A stretch of 11,533 bases of DNA, from contig JACPZR010000071.1 in the NCBI GenBank assembly GCA_016195395.1, positions 1 to 11,533 on the forward strand, given 5' to 3'. This document shows, piece after piece, positions 1 to 6,768 of the stretch. The position numbers and the translations under genes were made by a program. The notes under the pieces were generated by a model, which was not told the DNA's origin, did not search any database, and saw only the letters and a list, made by a program, of their open reading frames with translations. Each line of letters starts with the position of its first letter. Position 1 is the first letter of the stretch. This DNA is from Spirochaetia bacterium. GTDB taxonomy: Bacteria; Spirochaetota; Leptospirae; Leptospirales; Leptonemataceae.

Positions 1-1154
1 AGACTGCCAAGTCCGGACAACGCCGGCCGGATCAGGGAAGAGCCAAGCGTCATGGGAAGCAGAACAAGCAGAGAGAGTCCCACGCTCGGCGCCGTCCGCG
101 CCAAAAGATACAGAGGAATGGGGATCATCGCGAGACCCACCAAAGCCAGAACTTTTTCCGGGAACCGCGGCGCCATACGGCGAACAAGCACGCCTTGTCC
201 CACCGCGATCAGAACACCAATGTAAACAAAGACAAAGGCAATGGACGCGGGAGACAGACCAAAGTCGAGCTTGTAAAAGAACGTTATCGAGAATTCAAAG
301 CCGGCAAAGAGAGTAGTAAAGAGAAACGTGATCAATACCAGGTAAAAGAACCCTTCAAAGCCCAATTCGCGGCGCAGAATTCCAAAAGGATTTTCCACCC
401 ATCGCTTTTCAGGGATGGCTTCCCCGGTAGAGGGCGCTGCCTGGGATGCGCGTTCCGGGATCGTCTCTTTGAACGACATAAAGTTCCTGAGCGCGCTGAA
501 CCCGGACAAGAGCGCCGCAGCAAAGGCGCAGGCAGAGAACGGATGAATGAACGGAATCCCCGGGAAAGTAGTTGTGGGATCCCACTTGGAGACAATGCCA
601 CCGACAGCAGGCCCCAATATGAAACCAACACCAAAGATGGCGCCGAGCATGCCCATCGCTTTGGTGCGCTCGTCCTTGCTGGACATGTCAGCCATTGACG
701 CCGAGGCCACGCCCATGTTGCCGGCCATCAATCCACCCAGCACGCGCGAAAGCAGAAAGACAGTGAAGCTCGACGAGAAAATCCAAAGAACATAGGACAA
801 AACCAAACCCCCGCTGGTGAGCAGAAGAACGGGACGACGGCCCATCTTGTCTGACAGCCGGCCCCACCACGCAGAACTCAGAAATTGCAGGAAGGAGTAG
901 ATGGAGGCAAGGACGCCTCCAAACAAAACGATCGTATTGGCCTCCGCATGTTCCGCGGTGGTGGGCAAGAGGCCGGCAAGCATGGCGGCCAAACGGGGCA
1001 GGTAGGCGTCCATGGGATTCTCCACCGCATGTTTGAGGTAGTAATCCAAGAGGTTTGGGACCAATGGGAAAATCAGGGAGAAACCCATCAGGTCCAGCAG
1101 GAGAATTTGAAGGAGGAGGAGCTTATTGGTGCGGGCCTGGGCCGGTTGAAGCAT
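1..1154 (-). CDS. MFS drug-efflux-type transporter (DHA1/TetA-like), C-terminus cut by window edge
   Basis: A reading frame of 384 codons begins at ATG 1154 and stays open to the left edge, so the stop codon is outside the window. The protein is strongly hydrophobic throughout. The first membrane segment carries a DLMGFSLIFPLVP stretch like motif D1 of the DHA1 antiporters. Residues 98-108 (GRLSDKMGRRP) are a near-perfect MFS motif A in the loop between segments 2 and 3, and FGVGFILGPAVGGI matches the antiporter motif C of segment 5. A charged loop of about 35 residues follows around position 205-240, where the central loop between the two six-helix halves belongs. Known members export drugs or metabolites from the inner membrane by proton antiport; the substrate here is unknown. 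The segment between helices 1 and 2 is long, about 35 residues (roughly 40-73). No clear Shine-Dalgarno precedes the ATG. Confidence 0.9.
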   Translation of the reverse strand, partial: MLQPAQARTNKLLLLQILLLDLMGFSLIFPLVPNLLDYYLKHAVENPMDAYLPRLAAMLAGLLPTTAEHAEANTIVLFGGVLASIYSFLQFLSSAWWGRLSDKMGRRPVLLLTSGGLVLSYVLWIFSSSFTVFLLSRVLGGLMAGNMGVASASMADMSSKDERTKAMGMLGAIFGVGFILGPAVGGIVSKWDPTTTFPGIPFIHPFSACAFAAALLSGFSALRNFMSFKETIPERASQAAPSTGEAIPEKRWVENPFGILRRELGFEGFFYLVLITFLFTTLFAGFEFSITFFYKLDFGLSPASIAFVFVYIGVLIAVGQGVLVRRMAPRFPEKVLALVGLAMIPIPLYLLARTAPSVGLSLLVLLPMTLGSSLIRPALSGLGS

Positions 1155-1209
1155 AGCGGCACAAAAAACCGACGACTTTGTGCGCCAACGAAAAAGCGTC
1201 GAAACAGGA

Positions 1210-1237
1210 TTGCATTCTTTTAGCGGTGTTTTAAATA
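1210..1237 (+). promoter_or_regulatory. Candidate sigma70-type promoter for the RRM protein gene
   Basis: TTGCAT at 1210-1215 and TAAATA at 1232-1237 are separated by 16 bases and lie in an AT-rich patch of the otherwise GC-rich gap between the two divergent genes. A start near 1245 would give a leader of about 65 bases. Both boxes match the consensus only partly, so this is a guess from position and composition. Confidence 0.3.
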
Positions 1238-1270
1238 TTGCACCAGCCCGCACTAAAAGCAGGCTATATC

Positions 1271-1298
1271 TGCACGCCCGGACTCTGTTCCGGCTGCA
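1271..1298 (+). promoter_or_regulatory. Hairpin in the leader just upstream of the RRM gene
   Basis: CCGGA (1278-1282) pairs with TCCGG (1289-1293) over a six-base loop, and TGCA at 1271-1274 can pair with TGCA at 1295-1298 to extend the stem across a small bulge. The structure ends 12 bases before the ATG at 1311. It could affect translation or be bound by the protein itself, but nothing in the sequence proves a role. Confidence 0.35.
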
Positions 1299-1310
1299 GC
1301 CAGGTTAGGT

Positions 1311-1640
1311 ATGTCGACGAAACTGTACGTAGGAAATCTCCCGTATCGCTTCACAAGCGATGATCTCAGCACCCTCTTTAGTCAGTCTGGAAACGTAGCG
1401 TCTAGCCGCGTTGTGACTGATCGTGAAACCGGCCGCTCACGCGGTTTCGGTTTTGTTGAAATGACGACGCCGGACGAAGCCAAGTCGGCCATTGAGAAGT
1501 TCAACGGTTCAGATCTGGAAGGACGCGCGCTGGTTGTCAACGAAGCTCGCCCCATGCCTCCCCGCGACGGCGGCGGTGGCGGCGGACGTGATCGCGGTGA
1601 CAGAGGCGATCGCGGCGGCGGCAGAGACCGGCGCTACTGA
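1311..1640 (+). CDS. Small RNA-binding protein: one RRM plus a Gly/Arg/Asp-rich tail
   Basis: The 109-residue protein has a single RNA recognition motif over residues 3-81. RNP2 is LYVGNL (5-10) and RNP1 is RGFGFVEM (44-51), with the aromatic residues Tyr6, Phe46 and Phe48 that stack on RNA bases. The tail from about residue 82 is low complexity, rich in Gly, Arg and Asp, with repeats of the type GDRGDRGGG. This architecture is that of the bacterial Rbp family known from cyanobacteria and many other phyla, often induced by cold and thought to bind RNA in the cytoplasm. The specific RNA target cannot be told. The start at 1311 gives the usual short N-terminus before the first beta strand. The ribosome site is poor (AGGTTAGGT immediately before ATG). 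The gene stands alone, divergent from the MFS gene and followed by a hairpin region. Confidence 0.93.
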   Translation: MSTKLYVGNLPYRFTSDDLSTLFSQSGNVASSRVVTDRETGRSRGFGFVEMTTPDEAKSAIEKFNGSDLEGRALVVNEARPMPPRDGGGGGGRDRGDRGDRGGGRDRRY

Positions 1641-1685
1641 TCACCGCTTTTTAGGACCAAATCATCGTTTTGGAGCATGCGACCT

Positions 1686-1746
1686 ACCTTGCGGGTTAGC
1701 CAACCCGCCGGGAAGGTCTGTGCACGGACACGCGCGGACCGTTTTT
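1686..1746 (+). terminator. Probable transcription terminator region after the RRM gene
   Basis: GCGGGTT (1691-1697) and AACCCGC (1702-1708) form a perfect 7-base-pair stem with a four-base loop. ACCTT (1686-1690) can pair with AAGGT (1713-1717) to lengthen it across a bulge. A run of five T follows at 1742-1746, after GGTC (1715-1718) and GACC (1737-1740), which could form a second, looser stem. The T run is about 33 bases after the strong hairpin, so it is not a textbook intrinsic terminator. The rest of 1641-1828 shows no gene. Confidence 0.45.
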
Positions 1747-1828
1747 GTAACGAAAAGGGCTTATGGCCGTTCTAGTACAAAAAAAGGGTTGAAGCGACGG
1801 ACCCAGCCGCTCGTCTGATCCAGTAAGA

Positions 1829-2662
1829 ATGACGGACGCCGATTTTATCAACGCGGAGGCCTTGGAAAAGGCCGATCAGGTCCTCTCGATTGGGAAGGAT
1901 TACATTCCCACCGTGGAAAGCCGTCTGCGCAAGACGATCCTTGCCGTTTTCCAGGATCCAACGCCCAACCCGTCGGGGGACATAGGGGACTATGACCTCT
2001 TGGGCGAGGCGGTCTTCTGGTCTCTGGGTGAACTCATCAATAACGCCAACAAAGCCAACAACCGCTGGGCGATTTTGCGGAACGCTCTCTACCAGCGCGT
2101 CAAGAAGGATCAGCCGGATATCCAGGAAACCAAGCTCCTGCGTGACATCGACTACGCCATTGAACACAACCAGGTAGACCTTCTGAAAAAGTACGGCCTC
2201 CAGCAGGTGGATCTCACCTCGTCGATCCTGAAACTGATTGAACTCCACAAGACCAACTCCTTTGCGTTATCTGAGAAGTTCAGCAAGAAGATCGACGTTA
2301 CTCTCCGCATCCGCAAGAAGGGCGACTCTAAAGCCTTCACGATCAACGTTATCAACAACTCTCCCATCACCATCGTGGACAAAAACCGCGTTGAGTTCAA
2401 TCTGGAGAAGATCAAAGAAGACCTGATGAACGCGGGGCGTGACGCCTTCCAGGCGGCCGTTAAGCTCTATGACAAACAGGAAGATCATGCGGGCGGCGGC
2501 TTTGGGGCGGGCCTCAGAAGTATCGTTCTCTTTTTGCGCGAAGGCTACAGACCGTTTGGTGTGGACATCATGTTTTCCAAATTGATCCAATACAGGTCCG
2601 CGGGGAACTCCACCATTTTCTCCATCGAGATTCCCGTCCCAAAAGCGCGCAAGGCTGCGTAA
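1829..2662 (+). CDS. Stand-alone GHKL (histidine-kinase-type) ATPase protein of unknown function
   Basis: The 277-residue protein has no signal peptide or membrane segment and should be cytoplasmic. Residues 68-78 (ELINNANKANN) fit the N-box of the GHKL ATPase fold, with Glu68 and Asn72 in the E-x3-N spacing that binds Mg-ATP. Residues 161-170 (TINVINNSPI) lie where the G1-box strand would be expected, but the usual Asp-x-Gly is replaced. Residues 209-219 (DHAGGGFGAGL) resemble the glycine-rich ATP-lid G2 box and are followed by a helix. There is no HisKA phospho-acceptor domain, receiver or sensor domain, so it is not an ordinary sensor kinase. From memory it recalls lone GHKL proteins of spirochaetes; I cannot name a family. 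The start at ATG 1829 lacks a canonical Shine-Dalgarno (AGTAAGA sits immediately before it). Its stop codon is directly followed, in the same frame, by a GIY-YIG domain. Confidence 0.75.
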   Translation: MTDADFINAEALEKADQVLSIGKDYIPTVESRLRKTILAVFQDPTPNPSGDIGDYDLLGEAVFWSLGELINNANKANNRWAILRNALYQRVKKDQPDIQETKLLRDIDYAIEHNQVDLLKKYGLQQVDLTSSILKLIELHKTNSFALSEKFSKKIDVTLRIRKKGDSKAFTINVINNSPITIVDKNRVEFNLEKIKEDLMNAGRDAFQAAVKLYDKQEDHAGGGFGAGLRSIVLFLREGYRPFGVDIMFSKLIQYRSAGNSTIFSIEIPVPKARKAA

Positions 2663-2971
2663 CTGGCCTGGTTCGTCTACATCATTGAAACCACAAACGG
2701 CCGGCTCTACACGGGCATTACTACGGACCCGGAACGGCGATTTCAGGAGCATGTGTCCGGAAAAGGCGGCGCCCGTTTCTTCCGGATCGATCCGCCTAAA
2801 AAGATACTCTACCTGGAAAAGAAACGGGACCGTTCCACTGCGTCACGCAGAGAAGCACAGATCAAAGGTATGGAGCCGGCCGAGAAACGCGCGCTCATCC
2901 GTTCCAAGAAGAGCGGTACGGGAACTCGAGCTTCTGGTTCTGGAGTGAAACGTCGTAAGAGTACATCGTAA
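2663..2971 (+). CDS. GIY-YIG nuclease-domain protein (YhbQ/UPF0213 type) without a standard start codon
   Basis: Reading in the frame of the preceding GHKL gene, directly after its TAA (2660-2662), gives 102 residues that match the layout of the single-domain YhbQ family (about 100 residues). The opening AWFVYIIETTNGRLYTGITT contains the GIY-YIG core as VYI and YTG. ERRFQEH follows, with the catalytic Arg, and REAQIK supplies the metal-binding Glu. Members of the superfamily cut DNA; YhbQ-type proteins are small cytoplasmic nucleases of modest, poorly known activity. The only codon in the right place for a start is CTG 2663, preceded by AAGG at 2651-2654; the first GTG (2753) would delete the catalytic core. 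The tail after about residue 80 is basic and low complexity (KKSGTGTRASGSG). The last 77 bases overlap the end of the GH31 gene on the other strand. Rare CTG initiation, stop readthrough or a sequence error are all possible. Confidence 0.7.
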   Translation: MAWFVYIIETTNGRLYTGITTDPERRFQEHVSGKGGARFFRIDPPKKILYLEKKRDRSTASRREAQIKGMEPAEKRALIRSKKSGTGTRASGSGVKRRKSTS

Positions 2972-5243
2972 AGCGGCGGTCTTCCCGCGAAAGATTCACG
3001 CCCACGCCTTCCTGACGACGTCCCCGGCCTTCCATCATGCGGTAGTTCACCGGAAGCCGGATCGAGATCTGCTTCTGCTCCGGAGAGAACTTGCGCTTGA
3101 GGACTGCAAGCTCCAGCGCGATGTTCCCTGTGCGATCCTCTTTGCCGGAGATTTCCAGATCGAAAATCTCCCCGCGGTCAGCGGCGAGAGTGAGGCCGTC
3201 ATCAAGAACCAGTCGGCCGGACAACTGCGGACCCGGATACACCTCCAAAGCCAGAGGCGATCTTAAACTTTCTATAACATTCCGTCCGCCGGCGCAGACA
3301 GGCAGCACCGTCCCGGCGCGGACAAAGAGCGGATAAAAGCCCGGACCCACGTCGATGATCTCTTCGCGTCCGCCGGTGTATTTTTTGCAGCTTTCGAATT
3401 CGTACCAGTCGCCGGGAGGAAGAATCACGCGGCGCGTGCCCGCGCGCGGTTCCAAGACCGGCGCCGCAAGAAGCGACGATCCCAGCATAAACTGATCCGC
3501 TCCGTGCCCTTCCGGAAGTTCCGGAAATTCGTAGAACAACGGACGGACCATGGGTTCGCCCGTGACGTGCGCGCGATGAGCCAGCGCGTAGATGTACGGA
3601 AGCAGGCGATAACGCCGTCGGATGTGTTTTTTGGCAATGGCCAGCACCTCATCGCCAAAGGACCAGGGTTCCTGATCGTACGAATAGAGCGTTGTGTGCG
3701 CGCGGAAGAACGGCATCAAAGAGCCAAGTTCCAGCCAGCGGGAGAATAATTCCTTGTCCTTCCGGAACTTGAACGCTGCCCACTGGTAGAGGCCCGGAAT
3801 GTCCGTGCCGCTGCCAAAGCCGCCCACGTCGGCGCCGGAAAATGGAACACCGGTCAGACCAAGGTTGATTACCATGTGGAGGTTGGCTTTCATGTGTTTC
3901 CAGTTGGACCGGTTGTCCCCTGTCCAAACAGCTGAATAACGTTGAATTCCGCAGAAGCCGGAGCGCGTAACGATGAAGGGCCGCCTGTCCGGCAGATGCT
4001 CTTCAAACCCTTTCCATGTTCCTTCCGCTTCATAGTTGGCGTAGACGTTCCGCACTTCACGGTGTGAGCCGCCCTTATGCGTGATGTCCTCTTTCAGTGG
4101 ATCATAGTTCTTTCCCATTTTGAGAACTGGGTCGTTCATGTCGTTCCAGATGCCGGACACGCCGGCGTCAAAGATCGGCTTGTGATGATGGCCCCACCAT
4201 TTTCGGACTTCCTCGCGCGTGAAGTCCGGGAACGTCGTAGCGCCCGGCCAGACGCGGCCCACGTAAGGTGTCCCGTCGCTCTTCTTGCAGAAGTAATCTT
4301 TCTGGAGACCATCTTCGTAGGGCGCGTATCCTTCCACGGTGGCTACGCCCGGGTCAACGATCCCTACTGTCCTCATGCCCAGCTCTTCCAGCTTCTGGTG
4401 CAACCCCGCCGGGTCCTGAAAGTGTTTGGGATCCCAGGTGAAGACTTTGTACTTATCCATGTAGTGGATGTCCAAGTGGATAGCGTCGCACGGGACTTCT
4501 TCACGTCGGAACCTGTCGGCCAGCTCCAACACGCGGTCTGCGCTTCGATACGACCAACGCGACTGCTGAAATCCCAGGGCCCACGCCGGGGGCAGAAACG
4601 GTCTGCCGCAGATCTGTGAATATTGTTTGAGAATTTCCGGAATCGTTCCCTGAAACGCAAATACATCGATGGGCATGGGATGGCCGCCGCTCTGGAGATC
4701 GAAACGGATGCACGGCCCGGAGGGATCGTTGTCGGAGTTGCCTGTGGTGACCTGCGCCGGAAGCGTTGTATTCAGATACACGCCAATGAAGCTGTTCTGG
4801 CGTCGTATCAGAAAGAACGGAAACGATGTGTAAGAGCTCTCTTTTATCGTGTAAAAAAGCGTGTCGTAGTTGAAGAGACGGAAGCGCTGGTTGTTCCGGT
4901 TGGGTTTGGATGTTGCCGCGCCAAGGCCGTAGATTGTGTCGTCCATGCCCAGTCGCACCAGGAACAAAGGACTAGCGTAGTGACCGGTCTGGATTGTGCC
5001 TTCCAAGTCGAGCGGCCCTAAAGATGTCTTGAAATTTCCCGTAGGCGGGTCAAAGATGATCTTCAGGTTCTTCTTCTGTGCCCGGAGCATTCCCTGCGCA
5101 TCTTTGTGTACGGGGATTTTTTCGCTGGGAAAATCCTTTAACAGAGGATGGCCTGACGGAAAAGCGTTCCTAGGCTCGGGGAAAACGCAAAACCGTATGG
5201 CACTTCCAGTGACAACGGCGGACATGACGCTATGTGACTGCAT
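2895..5243 (-). CDS. Glycoside hydrolase family 31, alpha-glucosidase type
   Basis: The 782-residue protein has the full GH31 plan: an N-terminal beta-sandwich with YGLGAATSKPNR, a catalytic TIM barrel, and C-terminal beta domains. The barrel carries LDIHYMDKYKVFTWD (around 258), the nucleophile motif GIWNDMND with Asp368, the acid/base motif VWTGDNRSNW with Asp443, and GADVGGF. These enzymes release glucose (or another alpha-linked sugar) from the non-reducing end of glucans by a retaining mechanism. The final Glu of the usual WxDMNE signature is Asp here. No signal peptide is seen, so a cytoplasmic role on maltodextrin-like substrates is inferred. The frame stays open further upstream to 5636, but that part runs antisense through the hydrolase gene and has no GH31 character. 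ATG 5243 or ATG 5225 are the realistic starts; neither has a clear ribosome site. Length is normal for the family. Confidence 0.93.
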   Translation of the reverse strand: MQSHSVMSAVVTGSAIRFCVFPEPRNAFPSGHPLLKDFPSEKIPVHKDAQGMLRAQKKNLKIIFDPPTGNFKTSLGPLDLEGTIQTGHYASPLFLVRLGMDDTIYGLGAATSKPNRNNQRFRLFNYDTLFYTIKESSYTSFPFFLIRRQNSFIGVYLNTTLPAQVTTGNSDNDPSGPCIRFDLQSGGHPMPIDVFAFQGTIPEILKQYSQICGRPFLPPAWALGFQQSRWSYRSADRVLELADRFRREEVPCDAIHLDIHYMDKYKVFTWDPKHFQDPAGLHQKLEELGMRTVGIVDPGVATVEGYAPYEDGLQKDYFCKKSDGTPYVGRVWPGATTFPDFTREEVRKWWGHHHKPIFDAGVSGIWNDMNDPVLKMGKNYDPLKEDITHKGGSHREVRNVYANYEAEGTWKGFEEHLPDRRPFIVTRSGFCGIQRYSAVWTGDNRSNWKHMKANLHMVINLGLTGVPFSGADVGGFGSGTDIPGLYQWAAFKFRKDKELFSRWLELGSLMPFFRAHTTLYSYDQEPWSFGDEVLAIAKKHIRRRYRLLPYIYALAHRAHVTGEPMVRPLFYEFPELPEGHGADQFMLGSSLLAAPVLEPRAGTRRVILPPGDWYEFESCKKYTGGREEIIDVGPGFYPLFVRAGTVLPVCAGGRNVIESLRSPLALEVYPGPQLSGRLVLDDGLTLAADRGEIFDLEISGKEDRTGNIALELAVLKRKFSPEQKQISIRLPVNYRMMEGRGRRQEGVGVNLSREDRRFTMYSYDVSLQNQKLEFPYRSSWNG

Positions 5244-5253
5244 GGACTGTAAT
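5224..5253 (+). promoter_or_regulatory. Candidate promoter for the hydrolase-ACT-glycosyltransferase unit
   Basis: ATGACG (5224-5229) and TGTAAT (5248-5253) match four of six and five of six consensus bases and are 18 bases apart, which would start transcription near 5260, just before the hydrolase gene. The boxes overlap the first codons of the GH31 gene on the other strand, as they must in so short a gap. This is read by eye only. Confidence 0.3.
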
Positions 5254-5264
5254 GAGTATCGGTC

Positions 5265-5270
5265 AGGGGG
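5265..5270 (+). promoter_or_regulatory. Ribosome binding site that favours GTG 5277 over ATG 5271
   Basis: AGGGGG at 5265-5270 abuts ATG 5271 directly but lies six bases before the in-frame GTG at 5277, the normal spacing. Translation may therefore begin at 5277, two codons later than annotated. The protein differs by only two residues. Confidence 0.45.
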
Positions 5271-6290
5271 ATGGTTGTGATTCAGGGACAAAAGACAAAG
5301 TATTACATCGCGGGGGTGGTAACTGCCGTTATTCTGGGAATTTTTCTGATCCCAAAGAACAGCTATCAATACCGCGAGCGCCCTCTTCCAACCGATTTTG
5401 ACGCCTATTACCGGATGAAGCGGGAAGCCAGCTCTGCTTTGGGCGCGCGCCCGGGCACGGAAGAGCGGCTGATTCGTAAGGTCCCGGGTAAATCCAAGAT
5501 CGCTTTCCTCTATATACATGGCTTTGGCTCGTGCCGGGGAGAAGGCGAGGAAGTCATTGAGCGCCTGGCAGAGCGGTATAACGCAAACGCCTATTTTCTG
5601 CGCCTCCCGGGCCACGGTACCAACATGGAGGAGCACGCAAAAGCCACCGCTGCAGACTATCTGAACGAAGCGGAAGAAGCGGTGCGGATGATGCCTTTGC
5701 TCGGTGAGAAGATCGTAGTGTCCGGCACCAGCATGGGAGGCCTTCTGGGATTATACGTTACCGCCAAGCACCCGGACATTGTATCCGCAGCGTTGGTCTC
5801 CTCTCCTTTCATTGATTTCGCAAGCAGCGCGGCCAAGATCGCCCACATTCCGGGAGGGATAACGCTCGCCACTCTTATCATGGGCAAAATCCGGGACACA
5901 TCGGACGCCAAGGGGTGGGAGCAGGGTTGGCAGTCCTGCTGGTACAGTAAACAGTACTTGTCCGCGGTTCAGTCCGTGGCCGACACAAGCCACGAAGCGG
6001 CAAAAGACAACATCTTTGCACAAATCAAGTCGCCCGTGCTCATGCTCTATTATTACAGGGATGAGGCACATCAAGACGACGCAGCGAGCGTCAAAGCCAT
6101 GCTTGAAGCGTTCGCAAAATTTGGAGGTAAACAAGCCAACGCCTTGAACCGCGCTGTGGCGGTTCCTGATGGCGACCACGTACTCTTCAGCCGTTACAAG
6201 AAGACAGACAAAGACATGATCATCAAGGAAGCTGTGCGCTTTCTTGACCAGGTCCAAGCGACCGATGTCTCCGCAGGAGGACGGAAATAG
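5271..6290 (+). CDS. Membrane-anchored alpha/beta hydrolase (lipase/esterase-like serine hydrolase)
   Basis: The 339-residue protein begins with a short positively charged stretch and a hydrophobic segment (about residues 11-27), read here as an uncleaved signal anchor that places the catalytic domain outside the inner membrane. The alpha/beta hydrolase fold starts near residue 75. HGFGSC (83-88) is the oxyanion-hole loop, SGTSMGGLLG contains the nucleophile elbow G-x-S-x-G with Ser154, and DGDHVLF supplies His303. The acid is probably Asp264 (YYYRDEAHQDD) or one of the following Asp residues. The fold resembles monoacylglycerol lipases and carboxylesterases; the substrate is not known. It is the first gene of a likely three-gene unit, 43 bases before the ACT gene, and is divergent from GH31. 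A second possible start is GTG 5277. Confidence 0.85.
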   Translation: MVVIQGQKTKYYIAGVVTAVILGIFLIPKNSYQYRERPLPTDFDAYYRMKREASSALGARPGTEERLIRKVPGKSKIAFLYIHGFGSCRGEGEEVIERLAERYNANAYFLRLPGHGTNMEEHAKATAADYLNEAEEAVRMMPLLGEKIVVSGTSMGGLLGLYVTAKHPDIVSAALVSSPFIDFASSAAKIAHIPGGITLATLIMGKIRDTSDAKGWEQGWQSCWYSKQYLSAVQSVADTSHEAAKDNIFAQIKSPVLMLYYYRDEAHQDDAASVKAMLEAFAKFGGKQANALNRAVAVPDGDHVLFSRYKKTDKDMIIKEAVRFLDQVQATDVSAGGRK

Positions 6291-6333
6291 GTCTGGACCG
6301 TGAAGTACATCCGCGCTGCGGAAGGAGTTTCTC

Positions 6334-6747
6334 ATGGACATTGTTAAACAGATTACCGTGCTGGCCACAAACCAGCCGGGAACACTCGCAGACATCTGCG
6401 GCTCCCTCTCTGACGAGAAGATCAATATCCTGGGCGTTTCCGTCATCGACCACGTAGACCATGCCCTGATCCGGCTGGTTGTAGACAAACCTGTGCAGGC
6501 CGCCCACCTTTTGGGAGAAGCGGGATTGATGGTTGTTGAAAGCGACGTTATCCGCGCCGAGCTGACAGACGGCCCCGGGATTCTGGAACATGTGGCAAAA
6601 CTCATGAGTGACGCGAGCATCAATATCAACTACGTCTACGCCACGGAAGCGCGCGAGGGCATTTCAACTCTGATCCTGAATACTGGAGACAACCAACGCG
6701 CCGTGGGCATTCTGAATCGCAACATGGCCGGAAACCGCACGGCATAA
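6334..6747 (+). CDS. Tandem ACT-domain protein, probable amino-acid-sensing regulator
   Basis: The 137-residue protein is two ACT domains with no other domain. The first begins QITVLATNQPGTLADICGSL (6-25), with the typical N-x-P-G-x-L turn that binds ligand; the second begins around residue 73 with ELTDGPGILEHVAKLM, where the turn reads DGPGIL. Stand-alone ACT pairs bind small ligands, usually amino acids, and modulate enzymes or transcription; no enzyme partner is obvious here. The start is secure: AAGGAG at 6322-6327 lies six bases before ATG 6334. It sits 43 bases after the hydrolase and 21 bases before the glycosyltransferase, all on the same strand, so co-transcription is likely. How an amino-acid sensor would serve the neighbouring envelope genes is unclear, and it may simply share their transcript. 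Confidence 0.87.
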   Translation: MDIVKQITVLATNQPGTLADICGSLSDEKINILGVSVIDHVDHALIRLVVDKPVQAAHLLGEAGLMVVESDVIRAELTDGPGILEHVAKLMSDASININYVYATEAREGISTLILNTGDNQRAVGILNRNMAGNRTA

Positions 6748-6768
6748 CAAGCTGCGCGCCGATATCGT

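Noticed and set aside
195..698. Plus-strand open frame of 167 codons
   Set aside because: It is antisense to the MFS transporter, is highly charged and repetitive in Lys, Arg and Glu, and matches no domain. The minus-strand frame over the same DNA has clear MFS motifs.
1570..1637. Short GGCGGC and GACAGAGGCGAT repeats considered as a microsatellite or CRISPR-like array
   Set aside because: They encode the Gly/Arg/Asp-rich tail of the RRM protein in frame, as is usual for this family; there are no spacers.
2753..2971. GTG 2753 as the true start of the GIY-YIG gene
   Set aside because: It would delete the VYI and YTG strands and the catalytic Arg, leaving no functional domain, although those residues are intact in the DNA just upstream.
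5244..5636. N-terminal extension of the GH31 frame to ATG 5636
   Set aside because: The added 131 codons lie antisense within the alpha/beta hydrolase gene, have no GH31 features or signal peptide, and would give an over-long protein. The frame is open there by chance.
5751..6629. Minus-strand open frame of 292 codons
   Set aside because: It is the antisense shadow of the hydrolase and ACT genes, both of which have recognisable catalytic or ligand-binding motifs.
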